Origin: Sphingomonas sp. 35-24ZXX | GTDB lineage: Bacteria > Pseudomonadota > Alphaproteobacteria > Sphingomonadales > Sphingomonadaceae | Reading direction: 5' to 3' | Length of the DNA: 64,000 nt | Assembly (NCBI RefSeq): GCF_000786215.1 | Contig: NZ_JROG01000004.1 | Location: 976,362-1,040,361, forward strand | Shown here: piece by piece, positions 35,143-43,520 of the stretch | How positions within the stretch are numbered: position 1 is the stretch's first letter | Layout: each line of letters starts with the position of its first letter | Translations under genes and position numbers: made by a program | Notes under the pieces: model-generated | Databases searched by the model: none | Seen by the model: the letters and a program-made list of their open reading frames with translations, nothing else | What the model was told of the DNA's origin: nothing

Positions 35143-37050
35143 TCACGCCGCCACCGCTGCCGCCTGATCCAGCGGCAGCGTCAGCACGATCCGCGTACCG
35201 CGGCCCTCGGCGCCGGGAAGGATGCCCACCGTGCCGTTCACCGATTGCGCCCGCGCCTGCATGTTGCCGAGGCCGCGCCCGGCTGCGGACGGCGAGGCCA
35301 TGCCCTTGCCATCGTCTGCCACCTCCAGCACCAAAACGTCACCGGTGCGTGCGGCCGACACCGCGATGCGGCTGCATCCGGCATGCTTGAGCGCGTTGGT
35401 CACCGCCTCCTGCAGCACCCGGAAGATCTGCAGCACATCGCGCGGACCATAAGCGCTGATCGCGCCGATGCTGTCGTCCTCGCTCCAATCGAATGCGATG
35501 CCCACCGCCTGGACGCGCGGCTGCACGCGCGCACGGAATGTCGCGAGCGCAGAACCGAGCGATTCGCCAACCGAGTCCATCGAATCCACCATCAGCCGCA
35601 TCTCGTCGATCACCGATTGCAGCCCTTCGGCCACCACCGCAGGTTCTGCAACGCCCACCCGTGCGGACAGCATGATCGACATCAGCTGGCTGCCCAGGCC
35701 ATCGTGCAGGTCGCGCATGATCCGGCGGCGTTCCTCGTCGAAGGCCTGTTGGCGGATCAGCGCCTGTTCGCGCTGCGCCGCTTCGGCGAGCTCCGCCTCG
35801 CGCTGCTCGACCTTGGCCTGCAGCATGGCGTTCAAGGCCCCCTGCGACTGGAACAGCCGGAAGTTGCGCGCCAGGAACGCGGTGGTCATCGCCAGCAGCA
35901 GAAAGACCGACGAGTTGCGCACATTGCCCGCAGGCAGATGCTGTTCGGGGAACCAGGCGGCGCTGGCATCGATCATCAGCGACGCTGCCATGACCGTGAT
36001 CAGCGCGCTCTCCAGCAACCGGTCCTCGGCCGTTGTGGCGAAATGCCACAGCAGCCGTGCGATGACCGCGACCGCCGAGGCCATCAGGTGCCAGATCCAG
36101 ATCATCGTCGGCACATCGAACCCTTCGGGCATCGGCACGCGGTAGATATACCAGCCGATCACACCCACGGCAGCGAGATACACCAGCATCGTGACCGGCT
36201 GCAGCCAGGGGATGGGGCGGCCGGTCCAGCTGTCGATGAAGCACAGCATCGCGGCCGATATCATCTGCGAGATGGCGAAGAACGCGAACATCCTGGTCCA
36301 GCCATCGAACGGCGGATCGAGCCAGAGGAAATACATCGAAAAGGCCACGAACGATCCGCACAGCAGGCTGAGCCAGGCGGCAAAGCGCCAGTCGTCGGAT
36401 CGGAACACCATGATCGTCGCGATCACCCCCAGCAGCCCGAGCAGAGCGCCCGATAGCAGCTGGTAGTTGGACGCCAGGAACAGGCTGCGCGCCGTGTAGC
36501 GTTCAAGCGCGGCATAATCGGCAATCTTGGGGGCGAGCAGGTCGGTATAGGGAAATCCGTCGCGCAGCGTGACATAGGTCAGTCTGTTGGCACCGGACTT
36601 GAGCAGCCCGGACGGAATTCTGGTCAGCGTCCGGACCTGGCCGTGGAAGCTGCCGCGGCCCGGCGTCATTCCGCCGCGCGCCACGATGGGCGTGCCGTTG
36701 ACTGCCAGCATGTAGTTGTCCGCCTCCAGATAGGAGACGATACCGAGCCCGTTCGGCGGTACGTCCGCGATCGTGAAGGTCATGCGCACCGCGAAAACGG
36801 CAGTGTCGCAGCAATGGGTCCAGGGCAGGTCTACCGGATCATAGTGTGCGGTCCGCGCCGCGGCAAACGTGGGTGTGGCCAGGCGCGCCACCTCGACATC
36901 GCCGATATCCGCCATCGGCGGCGCCTCGCCGGGGTCGGCGCGAAACAGGGGCCTGTCGATCGCCAGCCAGTAGACCGCCTGTACCACCGCCATCATCAGC
37001 ACCAGCTTTCCCAGCTGGCGCCAGTTTACCCTCGCCCAAGCCCAGTTCAC
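35143..37050 (-). CDS. Membrane sensor histidine kinase (HisKA_3, 7TM-DISM-like)
   Basis: 635 aa, GTG start with GGGGGG 5 nt before it. One N-terminal helix (GKLVLMMAVVQAVYWLAI), a periplasmic beta-rich domain (about 45-175), about seven membrane helices (about 190-390), a coiled coil, then phosphoacceptor RDLHDGLGSQL, N-box EAVTNALKHAG and G-box DDGKGM. It senses an unknown extracytoplasmic signal and phosphorylates the regulator at 34372. A CCCCCC-N5-GGGGG dyad overlaps its ribosome-binding site. Confidence 0.92.
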   Translation of the reverse strand: MNWAWARVNWRQLGKLVLMMAVVQAVYWLAIDRPLFRADPGEAPPMADIGDVEVARLATPTFAAARTAHYDPVDLPWTHCCDTAVFAVRMTFTIADVPPNGLGIVSYLEADNYMLAVNGTPIVARGGMTPGRGSFHGQVRTLTRIPSGLLKSGANRLTYVTLRDGFPYTDLLAPKIADYAALERYTARSLFLASNYQLLSGALLGLLGVIATIMVFRSDDWRFAAWLSLLCGSFVAFSMYFLWLDPPFDGWTRMFAFFAISQMISAAMLCFIDSWTGRPIPWLQPVTMLVYLAAVGVIGWYIYRVPMPEGFDVPTMIWIWHLMASAVAVIARLLWHFATTAEDRLLESALITVMAASLMIDASAAWFPEQHLPAGNVRNSSVFLLLAMTTAFLARNFRLFQSQGALNAMLQAKVEQREAELAEAAQREQALIRQQAFDEERRRIMRDLHDGLGSQLMSIMLSARVGVAEPAVVAEGLQSVIDEMRLMVDSMDSVGESLGSALATFRARVQPRVQAVGIAFDWSEDDSIGAISAYGPRDVLQIFRVLQEAVTNALKHAGCSRIAVSAARTGDVLVLEVADDGKGMASPSAAGRGLGNMQARAQSVNGTVGILPGAEGRGTRIVLTLPLDQAAAVAA

Positions 37051-37055
37051 GTCAT

Positions 37056-37071
37056 CCCCCCGAATTGGGGG
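37056..37071. promoter_or_regulatory. CCCCCC-N5-GGGGG dyad before the kinase gene
   Basis: CCCCCC-GAATT-GGGGG ends 6 bp before the GTG start of the kinase. The same layout, CCCCCC-TATTT-GGGGG, recurs at 51305-51320 upstream of a chemoreceptor gene. It could be an operator or an RNA hairpin masking the ribosome-binding site. Confidence 0.4.
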
Positions 37072-37123
37072 TGTGATGCAAGAAATGCACGCGCTTGAAA
37101 AGAGGGCAAAACTCTGGGCGCTG

Positions 37124-37139
37124 TCCCGATTTCATGGGA
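37124..37139. promoter_or_regulatory. Imperfect TCCC...GGGA dyad between kinase and DUF4424 gene
   Basis: TCCCGATTTCATGGGA, followed by GCC, ACA and CCATGG, parallels the order TCCC-AT-CATGGGA-GCC-ATAAA-CCATGG seen at 38331. The centre is one base longer than in the perfect copy, so this is a weaker candidate. Confidence 0.3.
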
Positions 37140-37281
37140 GCCACACCATGGCGCCTTCAGCAGCACGGCGCGCGGCGCTAAGCTTCTGCAGGGCAGCATT
37201 CATGCCCGCAGCACGAGAGCATGGCGTTGACATCCAGGCTCGACCATTGCGATGCCGGGATAAGCGATGAGGGGGATTTCG

Positions 37282-38301
37282 ATGACACGCATGCTGTTCT
37301 GGCCGCTGGCGCTGGTGGCGCTCGCTCCGCTGTCGGTCTCGGCCAACGATACCGAAGCCCATATCGCGATGGGCGGATTGATCTTCGAGCAGAACGACCA
37401 GATCAGCATGGACAGCGAGGACCTGTATCTGTCGCTCGACACGGTCCGCGTGCGCTACAGCTATACCAATCACAGCGACCGCCCGATCACGCTGCTGGTC
37501 GCCTTTCCGCTGCCCGATGTGCCGCTGGAGGACCGCGACCCCGAGTGGATCGAGGCCGCCTATCCCGATTGGGATGCGATCGAGATGAAGACTCTGGTCG
37601 ATGGCAAGGCTGCGGGCCTGATGCGGATCGACATCGCCAAAGTGAGGGGCGTGGATGTCGGCACGCGCCTGAAGCAACTGGGCTGGCCTAGCGTGTTCTG
37701 GAAGGATCCTGGCTTTGCCGACCGATTGAAGGCGCTGTCTGCCGATGAAAAGTCCGCCCTCGTCGCCGAAGGTCTGCTCACCACCGATGGTGTGAGCGAT
37801 GGCGATGTCCGTCCGGGCTGGACGATCTCGACCAGTTTCGTTCGCACCCAGACCTTTCAGCCGGGCGCGCCGATCACCGTCGAGCACAGCTACAGACCGT
37901 TCCAGGGCGGGTCGGTGGCCAGCGGGCTCGACCGCGAATTCCGCGGCGACACGCTGGACCCCTCTGGCGAATATGCGACGCGCTATTGCGTCGATCAGGC
38001 CTTTTTGCGCGGCTACGACCGCAAGCGCTACCTGCCCTCGGGCAGGATCGACGACCGCGTTATCCCGCTCGAAAACTGGATCGGCTACAAGCTCTCTCCC
38101 GGCGCCAACTGGAAGGGCAGGATCGGCCGGTTCCGCCTGAGCGTGGACAAGGGCTATCCCGACCGGCTGGTCAGCCTGTGCATGGATGGCCTCACCAAGG
38201 TGAGCCCGACCCGGTTCGAGGTGGTCAAGACCGATTACGAGCCGGACCGCGATCTCGATCTGCTGTTCGTCGCGCTGCTGCCATCCGAAGGCGGCCAGTG
38301 A
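37282..38301 (+). CDS. DUF4424 family secreted protein
   Basis: 339 aa from ATG 37282 (GGGGG 6 nt upstream; ATG 37267 is weaker). Signal peptide MTRMLFWPLALVALAPLSVSA. The mature part has the DUF4424 pattern: MGGLIFEQNDQISMDSEDL, VRVRYSYTNHSDRPIT, AFPLPDVP, and a conserved C-terminal domain with CVDQAF and VSLCMDGL. Periplasmic, function unknown. Divergent from the kinase with shared control region. Confidence 0.85.
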   Translation: MTRMLFWPLALVALAPLSVSANDTEAHIAMGGLIFEQNDQISMDSEDLYLSLDTVRVRYSYTNHSDRPITLLVAFPLPDVPLEDRDPEWIEAAYPDWDAIEMKTLVDGKAAGLMRIDIAKVRGVDVGTRLKQLGWPSVFWKDPGFADRLKALSADEKSALVAEGLLTTDGVSDGDVRPGWTISTSFVRTQTFQPGAPITVEHSYRPFQGGSVASGLDREFRGDTLDPSGEYATRYCVDQAFLRGYDRKRYLPSGRIDDRVIPLENWIGYKLSPGANWKGRIGRFRLSVDKGYPDRLVSLCMDGLTKVSPTRFEVVKTDYEPDRDLDLLFVALLPSEGGQ

Positions 38302-38330
38302 TCCCCGGCCAGGCTGTGATCTGGCGCATA

Positions 38331-38345
38331 TCCCATGACATGGGA
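38331..38345. promoter_or_regulatory. Perfect TCCCAT-N3-ATGGGA palindrome
   Basis: A perfect 15-bp dyad between the DUF4424 stop and the small secreted protein start (38426). Together with the 38354 copy it gives two sites 22 bp apart, about two helical turns, as expected for cooperative NarL/LuxR-type binding. Confidence 0.5.
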
Positions 38346-38353
38346 GCCATAAA

Positions 38354-38364
38354 CCATGGGATGG
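38354..38364. promoter_or_regulatory. CCAT-N3-ATGG dyad, second site before the small secreted protein
   Basis: CCATGGGATGG, 22-23 bp downstream of the first copy and 61 bp before the start codon at 38426. Confidence 0.42.
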
Positions 38365-38425
38365 GGGCAGGAGCATCCCGCGGCTAATCCTGGTGTCAGT
38401 GAATTGCACGACACAGGAGACGAAG

Positions 38426-38743
38426 ATGACCAACCCGCAGAATGCCCGCAAGCTGTTGATCGGCGCCGGCCTGTCGCTCGCCAATCTGGCGCTGATCGGG
38501 GGCATGGCGATCGCCAGCATGAACGTGCCCGCCGCTGCGCAGGGCCAGAACCGCGAGACCATCGTCAAGCCCAACCGCGCCGTTGCCTGCCCCTCGGGCT
38601 GGCGTACGCCCGATGGCGATACCTCGCTGTGCGAGCCGATGGGCACGCTTGCGCCCAAGATCTACGCGAAGAAGGAAAAGGAAACCTGCGCGGACGGCTA
38701 TCACGAAGTCTATCGCCTGTGGTGCTCGACCAAGAAGCCCTGA
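38426..38743 (+). CDS. Small secreted Cys-containing protein, unknown function
   Basis: 105 aa from ATG 38426 (AGGAGA 5 nt upstream). A signal peptide or anchor (LLIGAGLSLANLALIGGMAIA) is followed by a mature part of about 65 residues with four Cys (VACPSGW, LCEPMG, ETCADGY, LWCSTKKP), probably forming two disulfides. I do not recognise the family. The strong candidate operators just upstream mark it as a likely target of the adjacent two-component system. Confidence 0.8.
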   Translation: MTNPQNARKLLIGAGLSLANLALIGGMAIASMNVPAAAQGQNRETIVKPNRAVACPSGWRTPDGDTSLCEPMGTLAPKIYAKKEKETCADGYHEVYRLWCSTKKP

Positions 38744-38929
38744 TCGGCTGACCCCGCAGGGCGAGCCTTACACACACGCAGCGACGCCGGCCCACTGCCT
38801 CGCTAAACAGCAACAGGATGTTGATTGCACTGGTCTTTGCGACCCGTACCAGTGCGATCAGCCGGGAGCGCGGTACACCCCCCGCGCTCCCAAACTTTTC
38901 CAATATCGCGCTGAAAAAATGCGCTGAGT

Positions 38930-38955
38930 CCCCGGCACAGGATCGGTGCCCGGGG
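38930..38955 (-). terminator. Hairpin downstream of alanine dehydrogenase
   Basis: CCCCGGCAC and GTGCCCGGGG pair with one bulge around a 7-nt loop, starting about 10 bp past the ald stop on the minus strand, with a T6 run a further 11 nt on. The rest of 38744-38929 shows nothing identifiable. Confidence 0.45.
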
Positions 38956-38965
38956 GCCGTTTCCG

Positions 38966-40081
38966 TCAATCCAGCAGCGAGGCGACCGGGACATAGTCAT
39001 AGCCCAGGTCGCGGGCGACCGCCTCATAGGTGATCTGGCCTTCGTGCACGTTGAGACCTGCTGCAAGATGCGGGTTGGCCTTCATCGCGCCCTTCCAGCC
39101 GAGGTCGGCGATCCGCAGCGCGTGCGGCAGGGTGACGTTGTTGAGCGCATAGGTGCTGGTGCGGGCCACGGCCCCCGGCATGTTGGCGACGCAATAATGC
39201 ACGACGCCATCAACGACATAGGTCGGGTCGGCATGTGTGGTCGCCTTGCTGGTCTCGAAGCAGCCGCCCTGGTCGATCGCGACATCGACCAGCACCGCGC
39301 CGGGCTTCATGGTCTTGAGCATCTCGCGCGTCACCAGCTTGGGGGCGGCTGCACCGGGAACGAGCACTGCACCGATGACCAGATCGGCCTCGGCAATCTC
39401 GGCGGCCAGCGCCGCGCTGCCCGAATAGAGCGTGCGGCTGCGGCCCTCGAAATGGCTGTCGAGACGTTCGAGCACCAGATTGTCCCGATCGAGGATGGTG
39501 ACGTTTGCGCCCAGGCCCACTGCCATCTGCGCGGCATTGAAGCCGACCACGCCGCCGCCGATGACGACGACCTTGGCCGGAAGCACGCCCGGCACGCCGC
39601 CCAGCAGCACGCCGCGGCCGCCATTGGCCTTTTCGAGCGCGGTGGCCCCTGCCTGGATCGACATGCGCCCGGCGACCTGGCTCATCGGCTTGAGCAGCGG
39701 CAGCGAATTGTCCGCGCCGGTCACGGTCTCATAGGCGATCGCGGTGACGCCCGACTGCACCAGATCGGCGGTCTGTTCCGGGTCCGGAGCCAGATGCAGA
39801 TAGGTATAGAGGATCTGGCCCTTGCGCAGCTGTGCGCGCTCTACCGCCTGCGGCTCCTTGACCTTCACCACCATTTCGCATTCGGCAAAGATCTCGGCCG
39901 CGGTCGGCTTGATGATCGCGCCAGCGCCCTGATAGTCCTCGTCCGAAGCGCCGATGCCGTTGCCGGCGCCTGCTTCGACCCAGACCTCGTGCCCGTGCGC
40001 GACCAGTTCGCGCGCGCTTTCGGGCGTCAGTCCGACCCGGTATTCGTGGTTCTTGATTTCCTTGACAGTGCCAACACGCAT
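38966..40081 (-). CDS. ald: Alanine dehydrogenase
   Basis: 371 aa, exact family length. N-terminus [20 protein letters not shown], catalytic Lys region VKVKEPQ, catalytic His in [12 protein letters not shown] motif [20 protein letters not shown], and the C-terminal [20 protein letters not shown] signature. Oxidatively deaminates L-alanine to pyruvate and ammonium with NAD. Divergent from an Lrp/AsnC regulator, the usual arrangement for alanine-inducible control. Confidence 0.96.
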   Translation of the reverse strand: MRVGTVKEIKNHEYRVGLTPESARELVAHGHEVWVEAGAGNGIGASDEDYQGAGAIIKPTAAEIFAECEMVVKVKEPQAVERAQLRKGQILYTYLHLAPDPEQTADLVQSGVTAIAYETVTGADNSLPLLKPMSQVAGRMSIQAGATALEKANGGRGVLLGGVPGVLPAKVVVIGGGVVGFNAAQMAVGLGANVTILDRDNLVLERLDSHFEGRSRTLYSGSAALAAEIAEADLVIGAVLVPGAAAPKLVTREMLKTMKPGAVLVDVAIDQGGCFETSKATTHADPTYVVDGVVHYCVANMPGAVARTSTYALNNVTLPHALRIADLGWKGAMKANPHLAAGLNVHEGQITYEAVARDLGYDYVPVASLLD

Positions 40082-40199
40082 CGAAGCCTCCTAAACTTTT
40101 ATAGAGCTCGATAATATCTCAAGAAGCCAGAGCAATCTTACCAAAGATGATGGACTTGTGCGGCAAAAGTGATAAATTTTCCCAGGAATCGCGCTCAGT

Positions 40200-40667
40200 T
40201 TGGGATGTATTGTGGATCGCATCGACCGGCACCTGTTGAGTGCTCTGCAAATCGACTCATCGCGGTCTCTGGCCGATCTGGCCGAGGAGGTCGGCACGTC
40301 GACATCCGGCTGTCAGCGCCGCATCAAGTCGCTCGAGGCGGCTGGACTGATCATGGGATTTTCGGCGAGGCTCGATCCGCAGCGGCTGGGGCTCAAGCTG
40401 CAGGCATTTGTCGAGATCACGCTCAACAGCCAGAGCCGAGAGGCGATGGACCGGTTCGAGCAGGCGGTCGAGGATTTCGACGATATTCTGGAATGCCATC
40501 TGATGGCGGGCAGCGCCGACTATATCCTGAGGATCGCGGCGCACGACCTCGAGCAGTTTGACCGCATCCATCGCGATTGCCTCTCCCGCCTGCCGGGGGT
40601 GAGTTCGATGCGATCGAGCTTTGCCATCCGCACGATCAAGCGATGGCGGGGTTATCCGACCCGATAG
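40200..40667 (+). CDS. Lrp/AsnC-family transcriptional regulator of ald
   Basis: 155 aa from TTG 40200; GTG 40212 (VDRIDRHLL) is equally possible. AsnC-type helix-turn-helix (SLADLAEEVGTSTSGCQRRIKSLEAAGLI), then RAM ligand-binding domain with CHLMAGSADYILRI and an RTIKRW ending. Divergent from ald with a 118-bp AT-richer control region, so it probably activates ald in response to alanine. Confidence 0.88.
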   Translation: MGCIVDRIDRHLLSALQIDSSRSLADLAEEVGTSTSGCQRRIKSLEAAGLIMGFSARLDPQRLGLKLQAFVEITLNSQSREAMDRFEQAVEDFDDILECHLMAGSADYILRIAAHDLEQFDRIHRDCLSRLPGVSSMRSSFAIRTIKRWRGYPTR

Positions 40668-40716
40668 GTCGCCGGTCGGCGCGGCGAACGCACCCGCGAT
40701 GGGTGTCCGTGGTCTG

Positions 40717-41028
40717 TCAGGCGTTGCTGAAGAGCACGTCATCCTCGTCATCGTCCGGCACGCCGAACGCATCATTGGCCGGGCGATAGGCGCTCGCGAT
40801 CCACTCCAGCCGGCAGGTGGCCAGCGAGTGCGCCAGATCGTCCGAATCGAGGATGTCGGCCAGCGCGATCTGCCGTTGCGACAGCAGGTCGATGTCCTGC
40901 AACAGCGTAATGTTGCGGGACATCACCTCGGCATCGGCGCACAGGGCGGACCCCACGCGCTCGGTCAGCCCCCCGGTCGACCGCAGCAGGTCCGCAATGA
41001 CGCGAAGGGCCATGCGGTCATGCAGCAT
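40717..41028 (-). CDS. Hypothetical protein at the end of the chemotaxis operon
   Basis: 103 aa from ATG 41028, overlapping the degenerate cheB stop by 11 bp; ATG 41013 is a shorter alternative. Soluble, mostly helical (DAEVMSRNITLLQDIDLLSQ), with an acidic tail PDDDEDDVLFSNA. I do not recognise a family. Operon position suggests a chemotaxis accessory role. Confidence 0.6.
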   Translation of the reverse strand: MLHDRMALRVIADLLRSTGGLTERVGSALCADAEVMSRNITLLQDIDLLSQRQIALADILDSDDLAHSLATCRLEWIASAYRPANDAFGVPDDDEDDVLFSNA

Positions 41029-42064
41029 TCTGTGTCGCCTCATCCACGGGGCAAAGGGCATTGCCGAAAGCATTGGGCTGCACGAAATTCATGATGCCCT
41101 TGGCGATGGCCGCACCGATCATTTCGGGGATGATGGCGGTTTCGGGTGACTGCAGCAGGCACTTGCCCTCGGCACCGCGCAGCGCTGCCATGCCGGCTGC
41201 GCCATCTTCGCCGCCGCCCGAGAGCAGCAGGCCGATGCCCTTGGAACCCACGGTCTTGGCAAGCGATGCCAGCAGCAGGTCGGCGGACGGACGCGCGCCG
41301 TTCACCGGGTCGCGGCCCACCAGGCGGATGCGGCCGTTGGGCCAGCTGTCCACCACGACATGGTAGAACGGGTCGATGGCGACATGGACAACGCCCGGTT
41401 CCAGCAGCGCGCCGTCTTCTGCGATCTTGATCTTGGCGCGGCAATCGCGGTTCAGGTTGCCGACCAGCGAGGTCGAAATGGCCTCGTCGATGGCGAGCGA
41501 CAGGATCGTCGGCGGGCAGTTGGTCGGCAGGCTGGTGACCGCCATGGTGGCAGGGTCGATCGAGCCCATGCCGCCGGCGATGGCCAGCACCTGGCCGTTC
41601 CAGCGATAGTTGTACGACGCGCTGATATCGACCGCGTCCTTGGACTTGCGGCGCGCGTCCAGGTTGGTGCGCGCAGCGGTGAGCACCGTCTTGCACAGCT
41701 TGCCCGAAATCTTGGCGAATTCCTCGGCCGTTGCCTTCTGCGGCTTGGGGAAGCAGTCGACCGCGCCGAGTTCGATCGCGCGCAGCGAGACGTCGGCACC
41801 CTTCTGGGTCAGCGTGGACAGCATGACCACGGGGATCGGCCGTTCGGCCATCAGCTCGGCCAGGAAGTCGATGCCGTTCATGCCAGGCATTTCGACGTCC
41901 AGGGTCAGCACATTGGGCCGCAGCTCGGCCATCATCTCACGTGCCTCGATGACATCCCGCGCTGCCCCCAGCACCTGGATATTCTTGTCTTTTTCCAGTG
42001 CGCTGGAGAAAAGCGCGCGCATGGTGATCGAATCATCGACGATCAGGACACGGGCAGTAGTCAT
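41018..42064 (-). CDS. CheB paralog with apparently dead methylesterase site
   Basis: 348 aa with CheB architecture: receiver (VLIVDDS, phospho-Asp D56 in TLDVEMPG, KPQ) and a C-terminal methylesterase-fold domain (about 155-340). In the intact paralog at 43514 the nucleophile loop is GASTGG and the His loop VQHI; here they read AGGMGS (Ser replaced by G165) and SLAI (His replaced by A191). The Asp in GGGEDGAAG (D287) remains. Esterase activity is therefore unlikely; a regulatory or receiver-sink role is inferred. Confidence 0.88.
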   Translation of the reverse strand: MTTARVLIVDDSITMRALFSSALEKDKNIQVLGAARDVIEAREMMAELRPNVLTLDVEMPGMNGIDFLAELMAERPIPVVMLSTLTQKGADVSLRAIELGAVDCFPKPQKATAEEFAKISGKLCKTVLTAARTNLDARRKSKDAVDISASYNYRWNGQVLAIAGGMGSIDPATMAVTSLPTNCPPTILSLAIDEAISTSLVGNLNRDCRAKIKIAEDGALLEPGVVHVAIDPFYHVVVDSWPNGRIRLVGRDPVNGARPSADLLLASLAKTVGSKGIGLLLSGGGEDGAAGMAALRGAEGKCLLQSPETAIIPEMIGAAIAKGIMNFVQPNAFGNALCPVDEATQNAA

Positions 42065-42105
42065 GGTAACAACCCTTCAATTGAAATTATGATTGGTTAA
42101 AGGCG

Positions 42106-42543
42106 TCAGGCGGCGTCGCGATATTCGAGTTCATGCGTCAGGGCGGCCAGATCCAGCACCATGACCATGCGGTCATCGAGCGAGGCCAGCCCTTCAAGGA
42201 ACGGCAGGACTTCGTCGCCGGTGGTCGGCGGCGGCTGCAGCGATGCCTGGTCGAAGGTCACGATATCGCGCACCGCATCGACGATCATGCCCTTGAGCTG
42301 GCCGTTCACCTCGGTGACGATGATCACATGACGCTCGCCGGGCTTGGACTTGTTCCAGCCCAGGCGCGCAGCCAGGTCGATCACCGGCAGCACGATGCCG
42401 CGCAGGTTGACAACACCCGCCACGAAATCCGGCACGCGTGGCAGGCGGGTCGTCGGCGACCAGGCACGGATTTCACGGATGCCCATGATGTCGATACCGA
42501 AGGTCTGGCCTTCGACTTCAAACGTAATAAGCTGACGGTTCAT
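42106..42543 (-). CDS. cheW: Chemotaxis coupling protein CheW
   Basis: 145 aa. Typical CheW: LITFEVEGQTFGIDIMGI, REIRAWSPTTRLPRVPDFVAG, NLRGIVLPVIDLAARLG, and DAVRDIV. It bridges chemoreceptors and CheA in arrays at the inner membrane. Confidence 0.95.
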   Translation of the reverse strand: MNRQLITFEVEGQTFGIDIMGIREIRAWSPTTRLPRVPDFVAGVVNLRGIVLPVIDLAARLGWNKSKPGERHVIIVTEVNGQLKGMIVDAVRDIVTFDQASLQPPPTTGDEVLPFLEGLASLDDRMVMVLDLAALTHELEYRDAA

Positions 42544-42574
42544 GTGTCTTCCCCAAGAATACGGTAGCGTGGAT

Positions 42575-42955
42575 TCAGTGTGTGACCCGGCGGACCGCCG
42601 CGGCCAGCTTGGCAGCGTCGAACGGCTTGACGATCCATCCGGTGGCGCCGGCCATGCGGGCCTGGGCCTTTTTCTCTTCCGATGCCTCGGTGGTCAGCAC
42701 CAGGATCGGGCGGCCATCGTGGATCGCATCGCGACGCAGGTTCTCGATCAGGCCGAAACCATCCATGCGGGGCATGTTGATGTCGGTGATCACCACGTCG
42801 CATTCGTTTTCCTTCAGCCAGTCCAGCGCCGAAACGCCGTCATCGGCCTGGTCGACGTGGAAACCTTCGGCAGTCAGGGCGTGCATCAGCAGTGCGCGCA
42901 TGCTGGGGCTGTCATCCACCGTCAGAATGCGGGTCTTTTCCGGAGCGCAGGTCAT
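42575..42955 (-). CDS. cheY: Single-domain response regulator CheY
   Basis: 126 aa from ATG 42955 (AGAGGA 8 nt upstream); an earlier ATG at 43003 lacks support. Acidic pocket ILTVDDSPSMR, phospho-Asp in VVITDINMPRMDG, Thr in LVLTTEA, Lys in IVKPFD. Receives phosphate from CheA and signals to the flagellar motor. No flagellar genes are in the window. Confidence 0.94.
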   Translation of the reverse strand: MTCAPEKTRILTVDDSPSMRALLMHALTAEGFHVDQADDGVSALDWLKENECDVVITDINMPRMDGFGLIENLRRDAIHDGRPILVLTTEASEEKKAQARMAGATGWIVKPFDAAKLAAAVRRVTH

Positions 42956-42971
42956 CTTATCGGTCCTCTTC

Positions 42972-43520
42972 TCAGAACAGCTCAATATCGCCGTGATCTT
43001 CACGGACTTTAGGTGTGGGCAGGTCTTTTGGCGCCATGGCGTTGTCGACGATCTTGCATCGTGCCATGCCTTGGTACGGGCGGAAGTCGACGCGCCGAGC
43101 CGACGAACCGCCTAAAGACTGGCTGACCAGCGGAATGCCTTCTGCCTTGAGGAAGGAGTGGGCGAATTCGGCATTGGCCGTCCCGATCCAGCTCATCCCC
43201 GTCGACATGTTGGCACCGCCATAGAGATGCGCGCGCAACATCCGGCGGTCTGCGCCATAAGCCAGCATCTCGTTGATCAGCACTTCCATCAGGTAAACGC
43301 CATAATGCTCGTCCAGGCCGGAATCGTTGCCGGGGCTGGCGAGCAGAAAGTGGTTCATGCCGCCGACATTGTTCGATGAGTCGAACAGGCAGCAGGCGAT
43401 GCAGCTTCCCAGCACCGTGGTCAGCTCGAGCCGCGGATCGCCGCTCACACGGGCCTGGCCCTGCATGACCATCAGCCGGACGCGCTTGTGCTTCGAAAAG
43501 TCGATGGTTTCCATCAGCAT
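42972..43520 (-). CDS. cheD: Chemoreceptor glutamine deamidase CheD
   Basis: 182 aa; ATG 43520 has AGGA 8 nt upstream. Catalytic Cys in TTVLGSCIACCLFD, His in GGMNHFLLAS, Thr/Ser region further on (YGGANMST). Deamidates receptor glutamines. Overlaps the end of the active cheB by 7 bp. Confidence 0.94.
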   Translation of the reverse strand: MLMETIDFSKHKRVRLMVMQGQARVSGDPRLELTTVLGSCIACCLFDSSNNVGGMNHFLLASPGNDSGLDEHYGVYLMEVLINEMLAYGADRRMLRAHLYGGANMSTGMSWIGTANAEFAHSFLKAEGIPLVSQSLGGSSARRVDFRPYQGMARCKIVDNAMAPKDLPTPKVREDHGDIELF

